Origin: a virus
Length of the DNA stretch: 32,117 nt
Direction: 5' to 3' (one strand)
IMG/VR virus record: IMGVR_UViG_3300024336_000035
Span: 1 to 32,117 of that record
Positions 12,518 through 22,228 of this stretch are shown here, in pieces. The stretch's first letter is position 1. Each line of letters begins with the position of its first letter. The notes beneath the pieces are model-generated. The model was given only the letters and a program-made list of their open reading frames with translations, was not told where the DNA came from and searched no databases. Both the position numbers and the translations under genes were made by a program.

Positions 12518-13357
12518 ATGAGAAAATTTATGTTGGTATTGTTAATATTCATTATGGCGTTTTCAGTAATGGATTGTAGTGTATCGTCAGCGGATGCTGG
12601 TGAAGAAGTGGTTTTTGTGAGGAAGCCTATTATTTTTGGGTTTATGAGTGGTATCATTCCGGAACCATTGATTGCTGGGGAAACCCGGTGGACTTTGTTT
12701 ACGACATCGGATGAAACTTATATTATCTATCCCACAGAATATAAAGAGAATTTTAATGATCTTATTACGGCGGACAACAACCCAGTCGATTTTGATGCAT
12801 TTCTCGAATTAAAAATTGTGGATAACAAAACCCCACTATTGCATGAAATTGCTGGAGTTAATTGGTATAAGAATAAAATCGCGAAGAAATTTAGAGGGTT
12901 TATTCGAAATTTCGGTCGTGGACAAACCATGTTTGCATTGACAACCGATGGGGCAGTAACAGACTCAATGGCTCTATCAGCGTGGGCAAATATCGAAGCA
13001 TATATTTTAGAACAGGGTCTTCCATTAGAAGTCGTTCGTGTTAATATTGGTAAGGTGACACCACCACAATTGGTTTTGGATGAAACGATAAAAACCGCAG
13101 CACAGAAACAGCGTCAGAAAACAGAAGATGCTCGAGCTGCTGCAGAATTAAATCGGGCCGCTGCTGAATTGAATAAAGCTACCGCAGATAAGGCGTATAA
13201 GAAAGAATTTAATATGACAAATTCTGAATACCTTAGACTACGTGAACTTGAAATTCAAAAGGAAATCGTAGAGTTGGCTAAAGATAATGAGAATGTTGAC
13301 CTTCTTATTAATATCGGGAATGATTCCGTACAACCAATGAAATCCATAGGTCGATAA
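12518..13357 (+). CDS. SPFH/band-7 domain membrane protein
   Basis: 279 aa, preceded by CAAAGGAGAAAAA. Residues 1-20 form a signal or membrane anchor ending in SVMDCS, a poor but possible lipobox. Residues 30-185 resemble an SPFH domain (EVVFVRKP..., FLELKIVD, LPLEVVRVNIGKVTPP). The VTPPQLVLDE string followed by a long Ala/Glu/Arg coiled coil (190-240) is typical of prohibitin/HflK-like proteins. Homologues form membrane rings that guard FtsH-type proteases. A phage copy might protect phage membrane proteins or alter host proteolysis (inference). Confidence 0.82.
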   Translation: MRKFMLVLLIFIMAFSVMDCSVSSADAGEEVVFVRKPIIFGFMSGIIPEPLIAGETRWTLFTTSDETYIIYPTEYKENFNDLITADNNPVDFDAFLELKIVDNKTPLLHEIAGVNWYKNKIAKKFRGFIRNFGRGQTMFALTTDGAVTDSMALSAWANIEAYILEQGLPLEVVRVNIGKVTPPQLVLDETIKTAAQKQRQKTEDARAAAELNRAAAELNKATADKAYKKEFNMTNSEYLRLRELEIQKEIVELAKDNENVDLLINIGNDSVQPMKSIGR

Positions 13358-13364
13358 ACAACTA

Positions 13365-13382
13365 GCCCCCTTAAGTGGGGGC
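13365..13382 (+). terminator. strong GC hairpin after the SPFH gene
   Basis: GCCCCC (13365-13370), loop TTAAGT, GGGGGC (13377-13382). There is no T-run, and a tRNA-Arg begins five bases later, so a processing or pausing hairpin is as likely as a terminator. Confidence 0.5.
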
Positions 13383-13386
13383 ACAT

Positions 13387-13458
13387 GATCTCGTAGTACA
13401 ACGGAAAGTGCGTGGGTTTCCTAAACCCGAAATGAAGGTTCGATTCCTTCCGAGATTA
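13387..13458 (+). tRNA. tRNA-Arg (CCT)
   Basis: Acceptor GATCTCG/CGAGATT, anticodon arm TGGGT-TTCCTAA-ACCCG (CCT), perfect T-arm GAAGG-TTCGATT-CCTTC. Fifth Arg tRNA of the window; together with ACG, TCG and two TCT it covers all Arg codons. Confidence 0.91.
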
Positions 13459-13513
13459 CACTGGAAATAATTTGATTTGATACTTATTTCTACAATAAAA
13501 ACAAGGAGTTAAA

Positions 13514-14176
13514 ATGAAAACCGAAGACCCAGAAATTAAGATACCGACAATGCTCATTATGAGCGTTAAGAAATTACTTTTAATAGTAATGTCGGTAACA
13601 TTAATATTCAGCCTAATGGTTGTATTATCATACAATGCAATATCAGTATTTCCAATGGAAGTACATTTGCAAGGAGAAATAGATACACTACAAATGGTAG
13701 CGTATGAACAATATATAGATTTAACGGATGCTTTAAAGCACATTGTGGATTTGGAAGCGAGAGTAACCGAATTGGAAAAACCAACATCATTGGCGGTAAG
13801 GGTAACAAATTATTACCCAGTCGAAGCCCAATGTGATGCCGACCCAGATATTACCGCAAGTGGTGCAAAAATTGATATACCAAATGCGTCACAACATAGA
13901 TGGATTGCAATTAGTTGGGACATGCATACAAAATTAAGTCACCGATTGCCAGAGGATGACCCCGCATATGGTAAGGGAATATTCGAAATGGGTGATTATG
14001 TGGAAGTAACAGGTGCGGGCATTTGGGATGGCATTTATCAGATTGAAGATACTATGAATTTCCGTCACCGAATGGCAATTGATATTTTGACAACAGATGG
14101 AACGGATTTAGCATACGCTGAAAATGTTCAAATTACAAAGGTGTTTATACCAGAATTACATGCAATTGATGCATAA
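13514..14176 (+). CDS. membrane-anchored 3D-domain (MltA/RlpA-like) protein
   Basis: 220 aa, with CAAGGAGTTAAA upstream. Residues 16-45 form one membrane segment, 50-90 a short coiled coil, and 95-210 a 3D domain: VTNYYPVEAQCDADPDITAS, then WIAISWDM, GDYVEVTG and GIYQIEDTMNFRHRMAIDIL with conserved Asp and Thr residues. 3D domains occur in MltA-type lytic transglycosylases and resuscitation factors and act on peptidoglycan. Likely exposed to the periplasm, remodelling the wall during entry or lysis; no catalytic proof. Confidence 0.8.
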   Translation: MKTEDPEIKIPTMLIMSVKKLLLIVMSVTLIFSLMVVLSYNAISVFPMEVHLQGEIDTLQMVAYEQYIDLTDALKHIVDLEARVTELEKPTSLAVRVTNYYPVEAQCDADPDITASGAKIDIPNASQHRWIAISWDMHTKLSHRLPEDDPAYGKGIFEMGDYVEVTGAGIWDGIYQIEDTMNFRHRMAIDILTTDGTDLAYAENVQITKVFIPELHAIDA

Positions 14177-14216
14177 ATAATTGTATTTACGCATATTAAC
14201 AGATACTTATTAACAA

Positions 14217-14301
14217 GGAAGATTGACAGAGTGGTAATGTGCTAGGTTGCTAACCTAAGGCTGTCCGTAAGGGTACACTGGTTCGATTCCAGTATCTTCC
14301 T
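14217..14301 (+). tRNA. tRNA-Ser (GCT)
   Basis: Perfect acceptor GGAAGAT/ATCTTCC, anticodon loop TTGCTAA (GCT), long variable arm with TGTCC-GTAA-GGGTA, perfect T-arm ACTGG-TTCGATT-CCAGT. Last tRNA of the cluster. Confidence 0.93.
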
Positions 14302-14310
14302 CAATTATTA

Positions 14311-14351
14311 TACCCAACTATAATGGTTGGGTAAAAATTATTATACCCAAC
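14311..14351 (+). promoter_or_regulatory. mutually exclusive hairpins / terminator-like element
   Basis: TACCCAAC (14311-14318) pairs with GTTGGGTA (14326-14333), followed by AAAAATTATT. A second TACCCAAC (14344-14351) can pair with the same GTTGGGTA. The 20-base surround ATTATTATACCCAACTATAA is a direct repeat. This A-B-A arrangement can switch between two folds. It lies between tRNA-Ser and the gene at 14377. Confidence 0.55.
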
Positions 14352-14376
14352 TATAAACTAAAGAAAGGGTTATAAA

Positions 14377-14853
14377 ATGACAAAATGGCAAAGATTCACA
14401 CGCAAAAAAGTCGATGACTTGGAACAGACAATTCTAAAGGACATTGCAAGTGCTCCAACTGATAAATTGACTTGGTATATCGGAAGTGACAGTCAAGTTA
14501 AGAACGGTAGCATTAAGTACATTACTGCAGTTATCGTGTTGTTCGATGGACAGGGTGGTCGTGGTTATTACAAAGAGACCGTTGAAAAATTGGGCTACAA
14601 GATTTCTATCAGGCAGAAATTGTTTCAAGAAACTCACATGTCCGTAGAAACAGCAATGTGGTTGAATCCAATTCTGGAAGACGCTGGATATTGCGTTGAA
14701 GCTATTCACGCTGATGTAAGTAGCAATCCAATTCACGCTAGTAACGCGGTTATGAACGAGTGTCTTGGTTACATTACAGGTGCTGGTTTCACAGCGGTTG
14801 GAAAACCAGACTCCTGGGCTGCAATGGAGATTGCTGATCGTTTCAGTAAATAG
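14377..14853 (+). CDS. RNase H-like nuclease, DUF458 family
   Basis: 158 aa, preceded by AAAGAAAGGG. The first strand carries YIGSDSQ (34-40) with the conserved Asp of an RNase H fold; further acidic positions lie at ETAMWLNPILED and AIHADVSSNP. The family is related to YkuK of Bacillus. The expected activity is metal-dependent cleavage of RNA or RNA/DNA, unproven here. The stop is TAG, and a weak T-rich hairpin (GCTA/TAGC at 14857-14870 then TTTTTCTTTTTTT) follows and may end transcription. Confidence 0.82.
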   Translation: MTKWQRFTRKKVDDLEQTILKDIASAPTDKLTWYIGSDSQVKNGSIKYITAVIVLFDGQGGRGYYKETVEKLGYKISIRQKLFQETHMSVETAMWLNPILEDAGYCVEAIHADVSSNPIHASNAVMNECLGYITGAGFTAVGKPDSWAAMEIADRFSK

Positions 14854-14916
14854 ACTGCTAAAGTAATAGCGTGTTTTTCTTTTTTTGATGATACTTATTA
14901 TTGAAGGAGAAAGACA

Positions 14917-15612
14917 ATGATTATATACAAAACTACAAACACCTTAAACGGCAAATTCTACATAGGGAAATCTAAATATGATGACCCCGACTATATTGGT
15001 TCGGGGTCCATATTGAAAAAAGCAATAAAAAAATACGGCAAGGAAAATTTTGTTAAAGAAGTTATAGAGCATTGTGAGGATGAAACACAATTGAATATCA
15101 GAGAAATATATTGAATTAAAATGACCGATGCTGTCAATATTGGATATAATTTGTATCCTGGTGGTGAAGGTGGATGCACACCAGAAGCTTCCAAGAAAAT
15201 AATTAAGGCGAGGCATAACAACGGACAACCATGGCATTCAGCTGAACGCAATCGGAATGTTTCTATCGCTTTAACTGGTCATAAACAAACGGCCGAAACT
15301 AGGAAAAAGAATAGTGATTCCCACATGGGTCAGGAACCGTGGAACAAAGGATTAACATCCGACGATCCCCGTATCAAAGCAGGATCAGAGAAACAAAAAA
15401 TTACAAAAAAGAAAAAATTTGCAAGTGGGGAATTGACTAATACTTGGAACAAAGGTAAAACCATCCAAGAATATTTCCAGTTGAAATGCCCTGTATGTGG
15501 ACAGGAATATGAAATTTATACATACCCACGATGATACAAAAATGGCAGATACAAAAAGACTTGTTCAAAGCCATGTGCAGATAAAAAGATGTGAGAAAGT
15601 AGAAGAAAATAA
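14917..15612 (+). CDS. GIY-YIG endonuclease (homing type), UGA-recoded
   Basis: 231 aa with three TGA codons read as Trp (15112, 15532, 15592); without recoding it would appear as two fragments. N-terminal GIY-YIG module: MIIYKTTNTLNGKFYIGKS with the Y...YIG pair, then DYIGSGSILKKAIKKYG, and E-x-YW-I near residues 60-66 where the family has Trp. Middle part has NUMOD-like repeats (ALTGHKQTAETRKKNSDSH). C-terminus has CPVCG and KTCSKPCADKK, a zinc finger. AAGGAGAAAGACA precedes the start. Likely a free-standing mobile gene. Confidence 0.9.
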
Positions 15613-16095
15613 ATGTTTAAAAATAAAATGAAATTATACATCGCTGGTCCCATTACAGGTGGGACATTTGAAGATGTAGAAAAAAAGTGGGCCGGCACTA
15701 TCAAACGGTTAAAAAAACACTATACCATATTGTCCCCATTATTTGGCAAAGCCAAATACACTAGACCGGAAATGAAATGTGAAGCTTCCGAAGGTCAGAA
15801 GATGAAATATTTATCACCAATCACCACGGATAGGGCAATTGTAGGTCGTGATCATTGGATGGTGGAACAATCGGATATTGTATTTGTGGATTTGACAGGT
15901 TCTAAAATAGTATCAATTGGGTCGGTGTGTGAAATCACTGCCGCCTATTTGCACAACAAACACGTTGTGGTAGCGATGGAAGAAGGCAATATCCATAGAC
16001 ACGCGTTTGTACTTATGGAATCTGATATTGTATTTCCAAATAAGGAAGATGCTTTAGATTATATTGAAGAATTAGGAAAGAGCTTTAGAGGTTAA
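15613..16095 (+). CDS. nucleoside 2-deoxyribosyltransferase-like protein
   Basis: 160 aa; an internal ATG at 15628 (MKLYIAGPITG) would also fit. MKLYIAGPITGG is the nucleotide-binding start of the family, DHWMVEQSDIVFVDL (about 80-95) and GSVCEITAAYLHNKHVVV complete the typical layout. Members cleave or transfer N-glycosidic bonds of nucleotides, and some act on NAD-related sugars. It starts directly at the stop of the GIY-YIG gene, which appears inserted upstream of it. Confidence 0.82.
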   Translation: MFKNKMKLYIAGPITGGTFEDVEKKWAGTIKRLKKHYTILSPLFGKAKYTRPEMKCEASEGQKMKYLSPITTDRAIVGRDHWMVEQSDIVFVDLTGSKIVSIGSVCEITAAYLHNKHVVVAMEEGNIHRHAFVLMESDIVFPNKEDALDYIEELGKSFRG

Positions 16096-16096
16096 T

Positions 16097-16474
16097 ATGG
16101 CTACAAAAGTTACAAATAAGGTTATTAAGAACATATTCAACTGATGCCTCACAGAATATGGTGTCAGTAAATATCAGGGATTTGAACCCGAATTGATTAT
16201 AGACAACACTAAAGATCACCCCAGCAATGGAGAATTCGTATTTGAGGATAACGAGGTATTTATCTATCCAAAAACGGAAGGAATGGATATACAGAGAACT
16301 ATATTTGTTATGATACACGAATTCAAACATTACCATCAATCGCCAGTTTGATTGTCTCGGTATATCAATATGTATAATAACGCTCCAAATTGCCCATATG
16401 AAATCGAAGCGGACGCCGTTGCCGAAGCGGATTGAGAAAAATGTTATCGGAAATTATTTTTAGAAAAAGCATAA
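16097..16474 (+). CDS. small zinc metallopeptidase-like protein, UGA-recoded
   Basis: 125 aa, visible only when TGA is Trp: three in-frame TGAs at 16142, 16349 and 16433. It starts one base after the previous stop, with TTAGAGG upstream. The motif MIHEFKHYHQ (about residues 74-83) is a HExxH zinc site and the downstream EIEADAVAEADW (about 102-113) supplies a second acidic ligand, the pattern of IrrE/ImmA-like or M78-type peptidases. Substrate unknown; such phage proteins may cleave repressors. Confidence 0.8.
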
Positions 16475-16480
16475 TACCGC

Positions 16481-16517
16481 TTGACTTTATCGGCTTTTTC
16501 TTGTATCTTCAGGTATG
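16481..16517 (+). promoter_or_regulatory. recurrent phage promoter, copy 5
   Basis: TTGACT (16481-16486), 17-base spacer, TATCTT (16504-16509), CAGGTATGAAAGG. Just upstream of the ATP-grasp gene. Confidence 0.86.
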
Positions 16518-16529
16518 AAAGGAAAAGAT

Positions 16530-17408
16530 ATGATTTTTTTATTACCACAAAACCCACTTGAAAAAAACAAACCAGATTTCGGATTTGAAGAAGAATATGA
16601 GGCTCTAAAATTATTGGGTCAAAATATCATGTTGTTCGATTTTGCAGATATGGACGCTGGTGGATACGGGTGGTTACAAAAAATTCCAGAAGGTGAAGGT
16701 ACATTACTTTATCGTGGCTGGATGATGGATGACGCTACAATGAAATGGTTTCAGGGCGAATTGGAAGATAAAGGTTATGCCTTTTTCCAAAATCACAATG
16801 ACTATACCAAAGTACATTACTTTCCATATGCATATATGGCATCAAAAACATTGCGGAAATACTCACCAAAAACGGTGACACTTCCAGCTAAATATTTCAA
16901 TCCAGAATATGTTGAAACTCAATTGGACGGCAAACCATATATCGTTAAAGATTATGTAAAGTCAGCTAAGGGTATTGACAACGCATTGGTTGTAACCGAT
17001 CCTACAAACTATCAGGCCGCAAATATGACTGTTCATAATATGATCAGGGGTCGTAAAATGTATGGATTTAATGAGGGAATTGTCGCTAAGGAATTTATCG
17101 ATTTCAAAAAAGATGAAAATGGAAACTCATTGGAATTCCGAGCATTTTTTGTCAATGGAAAAATGGCATCGTTTAACGCCAATGGATGTGAAAATCCTAA
17201 GTATATTGGTGATGGTTCCATGTATATCCATTTGGACAGAATTGCAAAGGAATTGAATGTTCCATTTCTAACTATTGATATTGGAATTGACAATGATTTT
17301 AATTTCCACATTGTAGAAACTGGTGCTGGTGAAGTATCTGGGTTGGCCTCAAGTGCTAATCCATTGGTTTTCTACAAACAATTAGTAAACAAACTGAGAG
17401 ATGCCTAA
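16530..17408 (+). CDS. ATP-grasp domain protein
   Basis: 292 aa from ATG 16530, which has AAAGGA upstream; the ATG at 16515 belongs to the conserved promoter string and would give a leaderless start. The central part (KPYIVKDYVKSAKGIDNALVV) resembles the ATP-grasp lysine and glycine-rich loop, and the C-terminus FTIDIG..FHIVETGAGEVSG holds the metal-binding E-x-G segment (ETGAGE). Similar to phage ATP-grasp proteins of the DUF4343 type. Probably ligates a carboxylate to an amine; substrate unknown. A terminator overlaps the stop. Confidence 0.82.
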   Translation: MIFLLPQNPLEKNKPDFGFEEEYEALKLLGQNIMLFDFADMDAGGYGWLQKIPEGEGTLLYRGWMMDDATMKWFQGELEDKGYAFFQNHNDYTKVHYFPYAYMASKTLRKYSPKTVTLPAKYFNPEYVETQLDGKPYIVKDYVKSAKGIDNALVVTDPTNYQAANMTVHNMIRGRKMYGFNEGIVAKEFIDFKKDENGNSLEFRAFFVNGKMASFNANGCENPKYIGDGSMYIHLDRIAKELNVPFLTIDIGIDNDFNFHIVETGAGEVSGLASSANPLVFYKQLVNKLRDA

Positions 17409-17428
17409 TTTTATTAGGCATTTTTCTT
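17402..17428 (+). terminator. rho-independent terminator
   Basis: TGCCTAA (17402-17408) pairs with TTAGGCA (17414-17420), loop TTTTA, followed by TTTTTCTT. The stem includes the stop codon of the ATP-grasp gene. Confidence 0.88.
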
Positions 17429-17448
17429 GCTATATTGCAAAATAACGC

Positions 17449-17485
17449 TTGACTTTGTCATTTTTTTCTTGTATCTTCAGGTATG
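17449..17485 (+). promoter_or_regulatory. recurrent phage promoter, copy 6
   Basis: TTGACT (17449-17454), 17-base spacer, TATCTT (17472-17477), CAGGTATGAGAG. Placed immediately behind the terminator at 17402, so it starts a fresh unit running through PDF, PncB and GroEL. Confidence 0.87.
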
Positions 17486-17503
17486 AGAGAAAAGGAAAAC
17501 ACA

Positions 17504-17869
17504 ATGAAAATATGGAAAAAAGAAGATATCAGGAACTTATTAATCGTTAGAGATGACGCAGTTGTTCGTGGAATGTTAGTCATTTATGATTTACAGACCG
17601 CCGATGAACAAAGTTCCGAATACACAATCGAAGCGAATGGGGTTGGATACTCTGGAGCACACGCTGAGATTATGACTTCTTTTTCGAAGTTCTATCTTAA
17701 GAATAATTTCTTGAGTAGAAAACAGATAAATATCGCGAGGCGTATTATTCTAAAATACACCCGTCAACTGGCGGAAGCCGCTAATAAAAATGAAGAGAAA
17801 AAATGGGAAGCCGACAATGGGTCGGTTAGAACTCCCGATGAATTAATCGCAATCTGCGATGAAGGGTAA
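17504..17869 (+). CDS. conserved phage protein
   Basis: 121 aa from ATG 17504 (AAAGGAAAACACA upstream); the ATG at 17483 lies in the promoter string. The pattern VRDDAVVRGMLVIYDLQTADEQ, then ANGVGYSGAHAEI-TSFSKFYLK and RKQINIARRIILKYTRQLAE is a widespread orphan family of phages and conjugative plasmids. Function is unknown. It heads the unit that also encodes the basic protein at 17876. Confidence 0.8.
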   Translation: MKIWKKEDIRNLLIVRDDAVVRGMLVIYDLQTADEQSSEYTIEANGVGYSGAHAEIMTSFSKFYLKNNFLSRKQINIARRIILKYTRQLAEAANKNEEKKWEADNGSVRTPDELIAICDEG

Positions 17870-17875
17870 TATTTA

Positions 17876-18577
17876 ATGGCACGTAAGAAATTGGCAAAAA
17901 GAACTAAAGCTAAAGCATCTGGTAAGGATTTTGATTCAAGATCAGTAGCATTCAAATGGGTAGTTTGTAAAGAAGAAGGATGTACAGAAGAAGTAAAAAT
18001 TGATGTACATAGCGTTGGTGCAATTTGTTATAAACATACAATGGGCAGGGTTCCATTTACTGAAGTAAAAACTAAGAAAGCCAGTGGTCGCCCGCGGGGA
18101 TGGCAGTTTATGAAAGTATTTGTTGATAAGGACAAAAACGTATTTCATAGGGGCGAGGAACAGACCAAATTAAAGGGTACATTACCAGTATCAGATGTTA
18201 AGAAAATTAAAGCGGATCAGAAATTGGCCGCTAAGGAAAAGGCCGAACGTCGTCGTCTCAAATTGATTAAGAGGCATGAAAATAAAAAAGCTGCTTTGAA
18301 AAAGGCCGCCGGTACAGCAAAACCGGGTCGTCCTAAGACTGAGAAAAAGCCCGTCAAGAAAACGGTAAAAGTTCAAACCAAATCTGGTGAACTTAAAATT
18401 CCGTATAAATTAAAAAATAAAAAATACTTTGTCGCGAGTGACAACAACCGAGCATGGGGAAAATTCGATACCGTTGCCGAAGCCAAAAAGGCTCAAACCA
18501 AATTCCGAAAAGAAGTTGGTAAGGACAATATTAAGGGCATCGTATTAGTGGGACCCAATGGAAGGACTTGGAAATAA
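17876..18577 (+). CDS. basic zinc-ribbon / AT-hook-like DNA-binding protein
   Basis: 233 aa, about one third Lys or Arg. N-terminus has C31-x4-C36 and C52-x2-H55 spacing, a possible zinc ribbon. Two GRP-type AT-hook-like cores occur (SGRPRGWQ near 71, PGRPKTEKK near 151). A long Lys/Ala-rich linker (120-165) leads to a C-terminal domain with GKFDTVAEAKKAQTKFRK, which resembles AP2/integrase-like DNA-binding modules of phage proteins. Probably a DNA-organising or regulatory protein; exact role unknown. Confidence 0.68.
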   Translation: MARKKLAKRTKAKASGKDFDSRSVAFKWVVCKEEGCTEEVKIDVHSVGAICYKHTMGRVPFTEVKTKKASGRPRGWQFMKVFVDKDKNVFHRGEEQTKLKGTLPVSDVKKIKADQKLAAKEKAERRRLKLIKRHENKKAALKKAAGTAKPGRPKTEKKPVKKTVKVQTKSGELKIPYKLKNKKYFVASDNNRAWGKFDTVAEAKKAQTKFRKEVGKDNIKGIVLVGPNGRTWK

Positions 18578-18578
18578 A

Positions 18579-18833
18579 ATGACTGATTGGGATCAAACCG
18601 ATTTAACGGATTTTGAAAAGTATGAATGGTATGTGAAAATGCATTCCAATGTACTTTCCGCATACCGTACATTGCCAGGAGTAATGGACAATTTGGACTT
18701 TGTGCCCGACGATATTCACGCTGATTATATGAAAATCATTACAACCAAGGAAAATGTTTTGGGAGAAATGGTTATTTATTATTATGGTAAAGTACTGGAA
18801 TATCAGAAAATTATGGGATTCATTGATGAATAA
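18579..18833 (+). CDS. small hypothetical phage protein
   Basis: 84 aa from ATG 18579, one base after the previous stop. Mostly helical, Asp/Tyr/Met-rich, with DLTDFEKYEWYVKMHSNVL at the front. No motif recognised. Its end overlaps the start of the deformylase gene (GATGAATAA), suggesting coupled translation. Confidence 0.72.
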   Translation: MTDWDQTDLTDFEKYEWYVKMHSNVLSAYRTLPGVMDNLDFVPDDIHADYMKIITTKENVLGEMVIYYYGKVLEYQKIMGFIDE

Positions 18834-19407
18834 AATTATTACAGACGAAAAACTTCTAAGAAATAAATGTGTGGATGTCTCACTTGAAGAAGGTGAACTG
18901 ATTGCCGCACAGTTATTTGATGTTTTATCCACGTCTGAAGCTGGGGTGGCAATCGCCGCCAACCAAATTGGAATTGAAAAGAATGTCGTGGTTATCAATG
19001 TAAAAGAACCTATTTATCTCATCAATCCAAAAATTACGAATCAGTCTGGGGAAATCTATTACGATGAGGGATGCCTATCATTCCCCGGAAAATCAGCAAA
19101 AACAAAAAGATTTAGTACAATAGAAGTATCAGCTGATAATTATCCTGCAGGTGTATGTTTTACATCGTTGAGTAGAAATGAAATTGATATGTTAGAATGT
19201 GTCGCCGCTCAACACGAATTGGACCATTTGAATGGAATTACTATGTTTGATCGGGAAGTCAAGTTGGAACCAATTAAGTCCGAGCGAAAGTTTGGCAGAA
19301 ATGAAAAGGTGACAATAACAAGGGATGAAGAAAAACGAGAATTAAAATGGAAAAAGGCAGAAAGTTTGATACTTTCAGGAAATTGGAAACTATTTATAGA
19401 AGATTAA
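18826..19407 (+). CDS. def: peptide deformylase
   Basis: 193 aa from ATG 18826, which overlaps the previous stop. All three family motifs are present: GVAIAANQIG (40-49), EGCLSFPG with the zinc ligand Cys83 (81-88) and HELDHLNG with His130, Glu131 and His134. It removes the formyl group from new N-terminal Met. Compared with short phage deformylases it has a C-terminal extension of about 45 residues, charged and helical, of unknown use. It leads the PncB and GroEL genes. Confidence 0.95.
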   Translation: MNKIITDEKLLRNKCVDVSLEEGELIAAQLFDVLSTSEAGVAIAANQIGIEKNVVVINVKEPIYLINPKITNQSGEIYYDEGCLSFPGKSAKTKRFSTIEVSADNYPAGVCFTSLSRNEIDMLECVAAQHELDHLNGITMFDREVKLEPIKSERKFGRNEKVTITRDEEKRELKWKKAESLILSGNWKLFIED

Positions 19408-19420
19408 AAAGGACAAGGTT

Positions 19421-20578
19421 ATGATTATAAAATCTATTTTAGATGATGATATGTACAAATTCACGATGCAGAACGCGGTTGTTAAGCACTATCCAAATAC
19501 AATAGTAGAATACCGATTTAAAAATCGAAATCCAGAGAATAACATATTCACCCACGAACACGTTGAAGAGATTCAGCGTGAAATTAATGCTATGGCAACA
19601 TTGTCATTAACTGAAAAGGAACGGAAATTCTTAGAAGATAAGGCTCCATACTTGGATGGAATGTATCTTGATTTTTTAAGTGGATATAGATTTGATCCAA
19701 GTGAAGTTACGATGACTTCCAATGAAAATAACGAATTGGAACTGTCAATAATGGGACCTTGGTATAGAACTATCCTTTGGGAAGTACCTTTAATGGCTAT
19801 TATTTCTGAAGTATATCTAAGATCATCACTACCAAACATGCCCGAAACAATGAATAGCATTCTCACAAAACGGAATATGATTCAAGGTTCGGAAATCAAG
19901 GTGGCTGATTTTGGTACACGGCGCCGGCGTTCTTATGAAATTCATCGATTGGTTATTGAGAATTTACATGACGTTTTGGTTGGTACAAGTAATGTACATT
20001 TAGCTGAACAATTCGATATTACTCCAATTGGAACACACGCCCACGAATGGTTTATGTTTCACGGAGCAAAATACGGATATCAGTCAGCTACATACAAATC
20101 TTTAGAAAAATGGAGTGATACATACCGAGGAAGCTTGGGTATCGCATTAACAGATACATATACAACAGACGTATTTTTACAGGATTTTGATATGTATTTC
20201 GCTAAATTATTCGATGGAGTTCGGCACGATAGTGGAGACCCAATTGAGTTTGGTGAGAAGATTATCGAGCATTACAAATCATTGGGAATCGATCCAATGT
20301 CAAAAACGATAGTATTTTCAGATGGATTGAATGTACCAAAAGCCGTAGAAATAACGGAACATTTTAGAAATAAAATCAAAACTTCATTTGGAATTGGTAC
20401 TAACCTTACCAACGATACTGGAGTAATACCATTGAACATGGTTATAAAATTAAGTGGCATTTACGATAGGAATTCAAGAAAAATTCACGCGGTTAAATTG
20501 TCAGACAATGTAGGAAAAAACACAAGTGATTCACAAGAAGCAATAGAAAATTGCAAATTCACGTTAGGATTACAATAA
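19421..20578 (+). CDS. pncB: nicotinate phosphoribosyltransferase
   Basis: 385 aa, normal for bacterial PncB (about 400). Makes nicotinate mononucleotide from nicotinate and PRPP. Marks: SILDDDMYKFTMQNAV (5-20), EYRFKNRN, DFGTRRRRSYEIH (163-175), GTSNVHLA, HEWFMFHGA, the regulatory-His-like GVRHDSGDPIEFGEK and IVFSDGLNVPKA near 305. AAAAGGACAAGGTT precedes the start. With PncA and NadE in the same region it forms most of the Preiss-Handler salvage route. Confidence 0.96.
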   Translation: MIIKSILDDDMYKFTMQNAVVKHYPNTIVEYRFKNRNPENNIFTHEHVEEIQREINAMATLSLTEKERKFLEDKAPYLDGMYLDFLSGYRFDPSEVTMTSNENNELELSIMGPWYRTILWEVPLMAIISEVYLRSSLPNMPETMNSILTKRNMIQGSEIKVADFGTRRRRSYEIHRLVIENLHDVLVGTSNVHLAEQFDITPIGTHAHEWFMFHGAKYGYQSATYKSLEKWSDTYRGSLGIALTDTYTTDVFLQDFDMYFAKLFDGVRHDSGDPIEFGEKIIEHYKSLGIDPMSKTIVFSDGLNVPKAVEITEHFRNKIKTSFGIGTNLTNDTGVIPLNMVIKLSGIYDRNSRKIHAVKLSDNVGKNTSDSQEAIENCKFTLGLQ

Positions 20579-20584
20579 AAATAA

Positions 20585-22219
<1,635 letters not shown>

Positions 22220-22228
22220 AAATAACGC

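Noticed and set aside
13365-13382. Hairpin as a firm rho-independent terminator
   Set aside because: It lacks a T-run and a tRNA follows at once, so it is listed only with low confidence.
16515-16529. ATG at 16515 as start of the ATP-grasp gene (and likewise 17483 for the next unit)
   Set aside because: Both ATGs belong to the conserved CAGGTATGA promoter string, lie too near the -10 box, and have better starts with AAAGGA sites 15 to 21 bases downstream. The copy at 22263 has an immediate stop.
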